DNA of 47,433 bases. It comes from an uncultured Lentisphaerota bacterium. Lineage in GTDB: Bacteria; Verrucomicrobiota; Kiritimatiellia; CAIQIC01. Below, piece by piece: positions 8,370 to 16,049 of this stretch (position 1 is its first letter; every line of letters begins with the position of its first letter). The notes under the pieces were generated by a model that had not been told where the DNA came from, searched no databases, and saw only the letters and a program-made list of their open reading frames with translations. The stretch is taken from positions 1 through 47,433 of the forward strand of contig CAIWHP010000165.1 of the NCBI GenBank assembly GCA_903912445.1, in the 5' to 3' direction. The position numbers and the translations under genes were made by a program.

Positions 8370-9497
8370 TCATCGTTCTGGCGGTTGGTTGAGCGGCAGC
8401 AGCACCAGAAAGGATTCCTGCGACTTCACCGGCTGCGCGGCGAGGCTCAAGAGCTTGGGCCGGCCGTTTTCCAGCAGCAGTTTGGGCATCTCCAGGCGCT
8501 GGAATTCCTGGCGGACACCATCGTCCCACACAATTGAAAAATCTTTGACCAGCGTATGAACGGAGGGTTTCCAGTCGAGGCCCTCGGCGGACTCGAACAG
8601 CACGAGACTGCGGCCGTGCGGCGTCAGAAATGGCGCGTCGTGGTCTTTCATGATCGCGTAGTAGCGGCCATCCTGGAACCACTCGAAGTGGTCATCAATG
8701 TGGAAGTTGAACGGCTTGTCGGTTTTCAGCAGCGCCCGTTTGTCCACCATCTGCTTCGGCTGGCGCTGGAACGGGCCGAGCGGATCACTCCCCGTCGCCG
8801 CATAGTGCACCACCCCGCCGCCGAACTTGCCGGGGCCGGGCGCTAGCGTTTTATAGAACAGCATCAGCCCGCCAGCGGGCCGCACGAGCAGATTCGGCAC
8901 GGCGGTGATGCCCTGCCCAAACTCGGGACCGACCTCGAGCAGCGGCTTGTCGGAGCGCTGCCACGGCCCGCCGGGCTGTTCCGCCACAGCGACGCCGACC
9001 CGCTGGTTGTTGCGCTGCGCCCACCACTCCTCCGTCGAGAGCTTGATCGGCCGGTCGGCGCGCCACGCCGCGGAACCATGATTGCCGGTGTAGTAGAGGT
9101 AGAACTTTTTTCCGAGCCGGACGATGCAGGTGTTATAGACTGAGTGCCCGTCCCAGAACTCGCTGCCGCGCGCCGGCAGCACGACGCCGCGAAATTCATA
9201 CGGCCCAGCAGCACTGGTCGCCGTCGCCCACGCGATCTCCGCGTGCGTCGCCCACGCGTCGAAACCCAGCTCCTGTCGCCAGCGTGAGTAGAGCAGATGA
9301 TAGAGGCCATCGTCGCCGCGGACGACGCACGGATCCCACAGACACCAGCCTTCCTGCTTATAAATCGCCGCGCGCGACAGCGTCGCCGGAATCAGCTTGG
9401 ATACGTCCAGCGTGCTTGGCGGCAGCGCCTCGCCGGCGCACAAGGCACCCGGCGCTGACAGTGACAAGGCGACAAAAAACGCGCAGATAGGTTTCAT
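8370..9497 (-). CDS. Secreted GH43-like five-bladed beta-propeller glycosidase
   Basis: Secreted 375-aa protein with Sec signal MKPICAFFVALSLSAPGALC. The fold pattern is a five-bladed beta-propeller of the GH43/GH32/GH117 type. Blade-like segments include WCLWDPCVVRGDDGLYHLLY (51-70, with D55 in the place of the usual propeller aspartate), FWDGHSVYNTCIVRLGKKFY, GITAVPNLLVRP and FHIDDHFEWFQDGRYYAIMK. Proteins of this type in PVC genomes are usually annotated as family 43 glycosyl hydrolases, and members act on arabinose, xylose, galactose or anhydrogalactose linkages. The exact specificity is not visible. The ATG overlaps the previous gene's stop (ATGA), so the two are translated from one message. 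It precedes a 235-nt repeat-bearing gap and may end a sub-operon. Confidence 0.7.
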   Translation of the reverse strand: MKPICAFFVALSLSAPGALCAGEALPPSTLDVSKLIPATLSRAAIYKQEGWCLWDPCVVRGDDGLYHLLYSRWRQELGFDAWATHAEIAWATATSAAGPYEFRGVVLPARGSEFWDGHSVYNTCIVRLGKKFYLYYTGNHGSAAWRADRPIKLSTEEWWAQRNNQRVGVAVAEQPGGPWQRSDKPLLEVGPEFGQGITAVPNLLVRPAGGLMLFYKTLAPGPGKFGGGVVHYAATGSDPLGPFQRQPKQMVDKRALLKTDKPFNFHIDDHFEWFQDGRYYAIMKDHDAPFLTPHGRSLVLFESAEGLDWKPSVHTLVKDFSIVWDDGVRQEFQRLEMPKLLLENGRPKLLSLAAQPVKSQESFLVLLPLNQPPER

Positions 9498-10999
9498 TGG
9501 ACAATCTCCACGGCGCCGATCTCGCAGAACTCGTCGTGCGATCGTTTCGAGAGCGGCAGCTTGATGACGCGACCGGTGGCGGGATCGTGGAGGGACATCA
9601 GCAGCGTGGCCTTGCCGGAAGCGCCGCTGATCTTCGGGAAGATGATGGTGTTTGTCACGGCGTGCCGTTCGCCTTCAAGCCATTGGCTGGTCGGCAGCGT
9701 GCCGGCTTCGGCTTGCGCGAGGACGTGGCCCTTCTCGGTGGCGAGACGCAGGCGCAGCACGTAATCGCGGAGCGCACGGCCCGTGGCGCGGTTGATCCAT
9801 TCCATGCCGAGCTCGAAGGGTGCGCCCGACTTGAGGGTCTGCGGCACCGTGACCTTCAGCGGTACGAGGCGATAGCCCATGCGCTTCAGACCCTGCGCGA
9901 TGAGGTCGGGCCGTTCCAGCATGAAGTCGAGCCCACCATGCGCACAGTCGAGCAGGCTGACGTAGTTCGGGTGCAGGCTCAGGGCATCGTCCACCACGGC
10001 CTTCACAAACGCGGTGCCACCACCGCGGACATGCCGGTAGGAGGTGACGAACTCGCTCATCTGCGGCGCGCGGCGCAGCTGGCGATAGACCTGTTCGCAA
10101 AGCTGGCGCTCGTTCGAATGGACGGCACCGCCCGCCCCATCGCGGCGCAGCGTGATATTGGTTTTCAGTAGCGCGAGATCGAACGCGGAGAAGCGCAGAT
10201 ACTCGTCGTAGTTCTTCGTGAAGACGGGATCGAGTTTGTTCCATGGCCCGGCGTGCAGCTCCGCGGGACCATCGGGATCGAACGAGTAGCTCAAGGCGAG
10301 CATGCGCTGTGGAAACGCCGCGCTCCAGATATCGAGCACGCTTTGCAACGCCGCGCGCTTGTCGGCGAGCGCCGCATAGGGATAGCCCGAGTGCCACTCG
10401 CCATAGCGGCCGAAGCCGCGCAAGTCCACGAGCACCGGCGCGCGTTTCCCGCTCAGGTGCGCATTGACCTCACGCAAGAACAAGCGCAGCCGTTCCCGGT
10501 AGAGCGTATTGCGCGCGTCCACGTGCCAACCGAACAGGTCGCCATCCTCCCGCCGTTTCTTCTGGTCATCGGGGATGCGCGCGAGCAGCCAGTCGGGGAT
10601 GCCCAGGCCACCGGGCGGGTTCGCGCGCGACCAGCCGAAAAGCGGCTCCGTGCTCATGCGGAGGTGGATTCCCTTCCCGCGCTGCTGCCAGTGATCCCAC
10701 GCCTGGTCCACGCGGCTCCAATCGAATTGGCCCTCCGCCTTTTCCACGTCCGACCACGCGAACATCACCGCCACATAGTCGCAGCCCTCGAACTGCGCCT
10801 GCGGCAGCACGTTCAGGGTGCCCGCGCCATGCGGGCGCGGATCGAGCGCGAAGTTTTCGTAGAGCACCCAGCCCATGTCGGGATTATGCAACACGGCCTC
10901 CATATCCTCGCGCGGCACAAAGGTCCGCGTCTCGACGGCACGCAGCGTGAGTTGCGGTGCCAGCAGCACGACGGCGAGGGCCATAAACTTTAGCTTCAT
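9494..10999 (-). CDS. Secreted DUF4832-type protein with GH42-like TIM barrel
   Basis: Exported 501-aa protein; signal MKLKFMALAVVLLAPQLTLRA. Residues about 30-330 look like a beta-galactosidase-like TIM barrel: NPDMGWVLYENF, YVAVMFAWSDVEKAEGQFDW, then VDLRGFGRYGEWHSGY, where an acidic residue sits at the end of a strand. The rest (about 365-500), with VPLKVTVPQTLKSGAPFELG and WINRATGRAL, matches the beta-sandwich DUF4832 module. Proteins of this kind are common in Bacteroidota and PVC polysaccharide loci without assigned activity. ATG 10999 has AGGAG two bases upstream, and the stop overlaps the GH43-like start by 4 nt. The 104-nt gap upstream (11000-11103) is A/T-rich and could hold a promoter, but I see no convincing -35/-10 pair. 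Confidence 0.7.
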   Translation of the reverse strand: MKLKFMALAVVLLAPQLTLRAVETRTFVPREDMEAVLHNPDMGWVLYENFALDPRPHGAGTLNVLPQAQFEGCDYVAVMFAWSDVEKAEGQFDWSRVDQAWDHWQQRGKGIHLRMSTEPLFGWSRANPPGGLGIPDWLLARIPDDQKKRREDGDLFGWHVDARNTLYRERLRLFLREVNAHLSGKRAPVLVDLRGFGRYGEWHSGYPYAALADKRAALQSVLDIWSAAFPQRMLALSYSFDPDGPAELHAGPWNKLDPVFTKNYDEYLRFSAFDLALLKTNITLRRDGAGGAVHSNERQLCEQVYRQLRRAPQMSEFVTSYRHVRGGGTAFVKAVVDDALSLHPNYVSLLDCAHGGLDFMLERPDLIAQGLKRMGYRLVPLKVTVPQTLKSGAPFELGMEWINRATGRALRDYVLRLRLATEKGHVLAQAEAGTLPTSQWLEGERHAVTNTIIFPKISGASGKATLLMSLHDPATGRVIKLPLSKRSHDEFCEIGAVEIVQ

Positions 11000-11103
11000 A
11001 ACTCCTGTGCTCCCGTTCGTATCTTTTGGATGGCGATGGATTCTCGCCACGCGCCAGCCATTATCACTGTTCCCGCCAACTTCATAATATTTTCACTCTA
11101 TTT

Positions 11104-14100
11104 CTATCTGTGAGTACAAATGCTCAAGCCCATCAAGCCGATGACGACTTCTTGCGAGAGGCTTTCCAGCGTCACCTGTTTGAGTTCGACGCCGGGGCGC
11201 AGTTTCCAGCCGTAGACCATCGCGCGGCAGTTGCTGCCTAGTTGCGCTTGCGGCGGCGGTTCCTTGGGAAGCGAAAACGCCTCGGTGGCGTAGTCATAAT
11301 CCTTGGACTGCTGGAACAGACACAGCGACCAGAAGTTCAGCGGGTTCACCAGTTCCAGTTCCTCCGTCACGCCGTCGGCATAGTGGAAGCGCAGCACGGC
11401 GTTGGCGATGCGCACCTGCATCGGGTTGCTCGAGCCGCACACCAGCAGCCAGACCGAAGCGCCCTTGCGGTTGACCGGCACGTCCACTTTCCGCGGCCAG
11501 TTGTCCCACAGCGAGGTGAAGGCGATGTTGTTCGCGTCGGGGTTCCATTTGAAACGCGCCCCTTGCGGCACCGCCAACATTCCGTCGCTCACCTGCAAGG
11601 GCTCGGGCAATTCTTTGGGCAGCTTGAGGCTCACGTCCCGACGCACCAGCGCCGGCGCGCCCGCAACAGTCGAGGCCACTTGCGCGTCGGCCGATTCAGG
11701 AATCCGCCAATCGGCCACCGTACCCGCCAGCGGCGCGGCATCAACCAAGCGGCCTTGGAGTTGTTCCATGGTGGCGGCCTTCGTGGAAATGGCTACGCGC
11801 TCAATGCGGCCCAACAGCCGCTTGTCGCCCTTCTGGTCGGAGCCCAGGCGCAACGTGGTGCCCAGTGACAACGCGGCGAGATCAATCTTCTCCGGCGCTC
11901 TGCCGCGCGACCGGCCGTCGAGAAAAAGCGCGGCCTGCTTGCCGCCGCGAAAGACGGCAGCCATGTGCGTCGCCCGCTCGGCGCACATGACCGGCCAGTT
12001 CCAAACATGGGTCCGGCCCACCTGCAAGTTCACGCCCTGCGCGCGCGGCAACGTCTCCAGCGCCACATCGCCCAGTTCCAAAATTCTTCCGCTGGCAAAC
12101 GACGCCATATCGGCGCGCGCCCAGACTTCGATCGTGAAATCCTTGCCGGGTTTCAAATCGCCCAGCGCCGCCTCGTAAACCGGCGTCGGCCGCCGCGGCC
12201 ACGTGTTGCTCACGTCAACCGCCGGCGCCGGCTTCCGCATGTAGGCGCCGTGCCAGGTTTGATGTGCATCCTTGCCCAGTCGCGCCGAGATCGTGTCGGG
12301 ACGCGGCGCAAGATATTCCTGACGGAAAAGATCGCTGACCCGACCGTTGAACTGGCGGGAAAGATCGATCCCCGACCACTGCGCGCCGGCCGGCGCTTGG
12401 CGCAGATTATTTTCTGCCGCGGCTCGCTCGGCCTGACGGTCGCGAACGAGGAAATCGAAGCTGCGCCACTGCGGCGCCTGACCCATCTGCACCAACGCCA
12501 GCAGCCGGTGATGGCCAGCGTTGTTGGATATGCGACCGCGAACTTTGCCATCGGACAGCTGTGGTGCTTCCAAGACACCTTGCGCGTCGTGCAGCTCCAT
12601 GATCCTTCCGCCATCAACAGCCAACTCGACCGGCGCGCCCACCTCCACGTCGCGCGACTGCGCCACGCCCAACGGCAGCTCCCGCTCCACCTCCAGCACC
12701 AACTCGGCTTTCTTCGCCACTGGCGTCCGCACCACATACACCGAACGGCCAAAGCCCGGCTTGAGCGTTCCCTGCACCGGCTGACCGTTGAGACGCGCCG
12801 ACTTGAGCGCCGTCCCGCGAAACGGAAGCTGCAACTCCAGCGCCGACCCGCGCGCCAGTTCCACGATCAGCTGTTCGGTCCGCTCACGATGTTGATACGT
12901 CAGCTTGAATTCCGGGTGCGTCAGCGACGCACGATCCCATTCGGCCGGGAACTGCGGCGCGATGGTCACCAGCCCATTCGGCCGGTCCGGCCGGTATCCG
13001 AAAATTCCCGACACGGCCGCACGGGCGAAGGGCGTGAGGAAATCGGAGAAGTCGGTGCCGCCCCAGGGTTCGCCGAAGTTGCCGGGTACAACCGACTCGA
13101 AAGCGGTCTCGCTATGACAGCCGCGGATGATTTCCATGGCGTGTTCCGGCATCCCGGCGAGGCAGTAGCCGAGCGCGAGATGATATTCTTCGCCCGGTGA
13201 CTTCGTGCGCAACGACCAGATGCCCGGCACCCAGTTGGAGGGCGTGACGCGCACGCCGCCGGCAGGACGCCGCTCGCGCTCCAAACCATATTCCGTGAAG
13301 TGCAACGTCGAGGCCGCCTGTTCGTCATTGAACAGCCCCGGGCAATCCAACGGATGCACGATGCTCGGCAGCCACGCATCGGTGTGCAGCCGTTCGTGTC
13401 CGCCTTGCTCGCGATACGCGCCGGGATGTCCTTCCTTGGCGGCCCAGACTCTCGCGAAGAAACCTGTGCGGATCAACGCGAGCTTGGCCTCGTGCCGCTG
13501 CACCGCCGCCGCGTCGCCGGCCCGGCGCGCCATGTCGCGCGCCGCCAGATGTCCGCGATACGCGAACGCTGTTTCCTCCGCCGTCTCGCCGCCGTTGTAC
13601 CACTGGTTGTCGGTCAGGTAGGTGTTGATGAAACTCTCGTATGCGCCGTTGCCGTCGGGATCGAAGCAGCGTGCGATATAATCGAGATGCAGTTCCAGCG
13701 CCGGCCGCAAAATCTTTTCCAGCTCCGGGTCGGCCGTGAACCGCCAGTCCTCGACCAGCTGATCGAAGAAGATGGATTGCATATCGTACATCGTTGACAT
13801 GCCGTCGGGAATCAGCCGGCCCTTGCTCAAATAGCGCAGGCTCTTGCCCGGGTGCGTGAGCGTGCCTTCATAGCGCTCCAGCTCGATGTTCTTCTCGACG
13901 AGCTGGCGCAATGCGGGATGGTCGAGATAGCTCTCGCCCGTCACCTGCGAGGCCAAAAAATGCCGCGCGGCGGTCAACACCCGGTCATGCCAGCCATAGG
14001 CCATCCCGCCCATGAGCGCCCGCCAGCCCAGGAACGGCGTGACATAGACCGCGCTGCCGGAATGGCCATAGGCGTAGCCGCGCCAGATGCCGTCGAGCGC

Positions 14101-15042
14101 CGGCGTGGCCGCGCGCACCATGAAATCAAATCGCGCGTCGGGCGTGTAGCTGACGACGCGGTTGCGCAGCGACTCGACGCGTTCCCACGCAGCGCGGAAA
14201 TCGGCCTCGACGTTCGGCGGCGCGGCCGACTTCTCCGTTTCCGGCCACGACCGGGCGATCCACGTAATCGGCGTTCGTCCAGCAAGCGGCGTCACACCAC
14301 ACGCGACGGGACGTTGACCGCCGGTGCTCGCCCAAAGCGTCTGCGGCGTTTTCCACTGGTCGGCGTCCGCTATTTTGATTTCCGAGCTGGCACTGCATCC
14401 GGCCAGCGTATAGCGGAACCGATTCCCGCGCGGCGGCTCCAAGCGAATCACGCCATCTTTCATTTCCACACGATCGCCTTGCGCCTCGTGCGGCTCGAAG
14501 CCGTTGTAGCGCACGTCGCGATTGGAGAGCGCGTCCATGGTGTTGACGAAGTCTTTGTGGTAGGCGCAGCCCAGCATCCACACGAGCCGGTCGCCTTCGT
14601 GCGCGCCGGTCACCTGCGCTTGCGCCGCCAAGCCGGTGCCCACGGCCAGCGGCAGCGCGTGCAGCGCAATGGTCACGCCGGGAAACTGCGGATCGCTGGC
14701 CACCCACTCCATCCGCCCGCCGTGATACCGCGCCTCGACCGACTTGAAATCCAACAGCCACTTCGCCTCGCCGCCCGCCTGCTGAAATCCGAGCATGAAA
14801 CAACCATCCACCCACGGATTGCCCCCGAACCGCACGAACGGCCTGTCACCCGCGAACACCCAGTAATACGGCGATGCTGGATTGCCGTGACTGCCGTACA
14901 GGGAGCGGTTGTTGTAGAAGACCCCGTTGCGCCGCACGATCGCGCCATCTTCCAACACGCCCGGCACATTGCCCTTCTCCACCGCGCCAGCGGACAACGT
15001 CGCCAGCAGCAGGACGACAAACCATTGGCGTTTGTGTTTCAT
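11104..15042 (-). CDS. Large secreted six-hairpin (DUF4450-like) glycosidase with LamG-like module
   Basis: Secreted protein of 1312 aa; signal MKHKRQWFVVLLLATLSAGA. The N-terminal beta-domain (about 25-260) with RNGVFYNNRSLYG and FAGDRPFVRFGGNPW resembles DUF4450. Residues about 280-720 form an (alpha/alpha)6 barrel like inverting glycosidases, with GWRALMGGMAYGW, NTYLTDNQWYNGGETAEETA and an acidic pair (EE) in the expected central region. A beta-sandwich (720-830), a concanavalin/LamG-like module (about 967-1110, from DFTIEVWARADMASFASG) and a final jelly-roll follow. The activity is unknown; rhamnosidase-, fucosidase- or trehalase-like folds share this barrel. It starts 8 nt after the previous stop. 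The last domain (about 1130-1312) is unlike any I recognise. Confidence 0.7.
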   Translation of the reverse strand: MKHKRQWFVVLLLATLSAGAVEKGNVPGVLEDGAIVRRNGVFYNNRSLYGSHGNPASPYYWVFAGDRPFVRFGGNPWVDGCFMLGFQQAGGEAKWLLDFKSVEARYHGGRMEWVASDPQFPGVTIALHALPLAVGTGLAAQAQVTGAHEGDRLVWMLGCAYHKDFVNTMDALSNRDVRYNGFEPHEAQGDRVEMKDGVIRLEPPRGNRFRYTLAGCSASSEIKIADADQWKTPQTLWASTGGQRPVACGVTPLAGRTPITWIARSWPETEKSAAPPNVEADFRAAWERVESLRNRVVSYTPDARFDFMVRAATPALDGIWRGYAYGHSGSAVYVTPFLGWRALMGGMAYGWHDRVLTAARHFLASQVTGESYLDHPALRQLVEKNIELERYEGTLTHPGKSLRYLSKGRLIPDGMSTMYDMQSIFFDQLVEDWRFTADPELEKILRPALELHLDYIARCFDPDGNGAYESFINTYLTDNQWYNGGETAEETAFAYRGHLAARDMARRAGDAAAVQRHEAKLALIRTGFFARVWAAKEGHPGAYREQGGHERLHTDAWLPSIVHPLDCPGLFNDEQAASTLHFTEYGLERERRPAGGVRVTPSNWVPGIWSLRTKSPGEEYHLALGYCLAGMPEHAMEIIRGCHSETAFESVVPGNFGEPWGGTDFSDFLTPFARAAVSGIFGYRPDRPNGLVTIAPQFPAEWDRASLTHPEFKLTYQHRERTEQLIVELARGSALELQLPFRGTALKSARLNGQPVQGTLKPGFGRSVYVVRTPVAKKAELVLEVERELPLGVAQSRDVEVGAPVELAVDGGRIMELHDAQGVLEAPQLSDGKVRGRISNNAGHHRLLALVQMGQAPQWRSFDFLVRDRQAERAAAENNLRQAPAGAQWSGIDLSRQFNGRVSDLFRQEYLAPRPDTISARLGKDAHQTWHGAYMRKPAPAVDVSNTWPRRPTPVYEAALGDLKPGKDFTIEVWARADMASFASGRILELGDVALETLPRAQGVNLQVGRTHVWNWPVMCAERATHMAAVFRGGKQAALFLDGRSRGRAPEKIDLAALSLGTTLRLGSDQKGDKRLLGRIERVAISTKAATMEQLQGRLVDAAPLAGTVADWRIPESADAQVASTVAGAPALVRRDVSLKLPKELPEPLQVSDGMLAVPQGARFKWNPDANNIAFTSLWDNWPRKVDVPVNRKGASVWLLVCGSSNPMQVRIANAVLRFHYADGVTEELELVNPLNFWSLCLFQQSKDYDYATEAFSLPKEPPPQAQLGSNCRAMVYGWKLRPGVELKQVTLESLSQEVVIGLMGLSICTHR

Positions 15043-15050
15043 CGGTTCGC

Positions 15051-16049
15051 CTATCTGTTGAGTTTCTCATCCCCGTGCTTCCTGATCCAATCGCGCATCC
15101 ATGGGGCGGTGTTGATGCCGAGGTCGAGGTGGGTGTTGGCAAGGATGACAAGCTCGGAGACGCGGCCTTCCTTGAGCCACTTCAGGCCAAGGCCGCACTG
15201 GTGCTCCATGAGATCGAGCGGGACGGGCTTGCCCCACCGGTACGTCGGATTCGCTTTCTGCGCTTCGTCGATGCCGGTGTAGTCCCAGAGGTAGATGCCG
15301 AGGGCGATGCGGGTGGTCTTTGGCTTCAAGGCTTCGAGGCGGGCGAGGTTCTTTTCAAGGTCGCGCAAGTCAGCGCTTTGCCACGTCCAAAGCACGAGCA
15401 CATCGAAGTGCTTCATCGAATCAACCAGCGGCGGCTCACACTGTGTGTAGTCGGCGTGCTGGGGATCGAGGTCATAGGTGTAGATGGTGGTCCAGATGTC
15501 CATGGGGCGACCGACTTTGGCGAGTTGCTCCCGCATGGCTTTCAGTTCGGCCTCGGTCAGGGCGGGCTTGCCGGTAAACGTTCCGTCGGGGCGTTTGTTC
15601 CGGTCTTTGATGAAGTCGTCGAGGTAGATGCCGGTGAAGTTCGGATACTTCTTCGCAAGCGTGACGATGTCCGGCACGGTCTTGAGCCCGCCACCGCCGC
15701 TGGAGCCGACGGCGGCCCAGTTGACGCGCTGCAGCGACTCGAAGGAGATCGCCCACTGTTCCATGGTGGTTTTGGCTTTCCACTTGGCCTCGCTCCATTG
15801 GGCCGGCGGACGGTTCCAGTCCTGGGTGACGAACAGCAGATTCCTGATACCCAGCCAGTGCGCGCCCTCCACCGGCGTCATGCGCGACCCGCCGCGGATA
15901 CCGGCGTTCTCCAAATAGTCGGCATCGCCACCCGGCGGACAACCGAAGAGCCAGAGATGATCGCGAACGATGCCAGACGCAGCCTGTTGCGAATGCGCAG
16001 CCAGCGGAGCCAGCAGCAGGGCGATGAGGATGGTGAGGGTGTGTTTCAT
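15051..16049 (-). CDS. Secreted TIM-barrel-like protein of unknown activity
   Basis: Secreted 332-aa protein beginning with the cassette-type signal MKHTLTILIALLLAPLAA. The remainder looks like a compact TIM barrel: HWLGIRNLLFVTQDW, TLAKKYPNFTGIYLDDF (about 130-146, with two acidic residues at a strand end as in many glycosidases), IWTTIYTYDLD, FDVLVLWTW, TRIALGIYLWDY and SELVILANTHLD. I do not recognise a CAZy family. The start overlaps the stop of the GH141-like gene (ATGA), with AAAGGA eight bases upstream, and the stop is 8 nt before the 1312-aa enzyme, so it belongs to the same message. A substrate-trimming glycosidase is plausible from context only. Confidence 0.6.
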   Translation of the reverse strand: MKHTLTILIALLLAPLAAHSQQAASGIVRDHLWLFGCPPGGDADYLENAGIRGGSRMTPVEGAHWLGIRNLLFVTQDWNRPPAQWSEAKWKAKTTMEQWAISFESLQRVNWAAVGSSGGGGLKTVPDIVTLAKKYPNFTGIYLDDFIKDRNKRPDGTFTGKPALTEAELKAMREQLAKVGRPMDIWTTIYTYDLDPQHADYTQCEPPLVDSMKHFDVLVLWTWQSADLRDLEKNLARLEALKPKTTRIALGIYLWDYTGIDEAQKANPTYRWGKPVPLDLMEHQCGLGLKWLKEGRVSELVILANTHLDLGINTAPWMRDWIRKHGDEKLNR

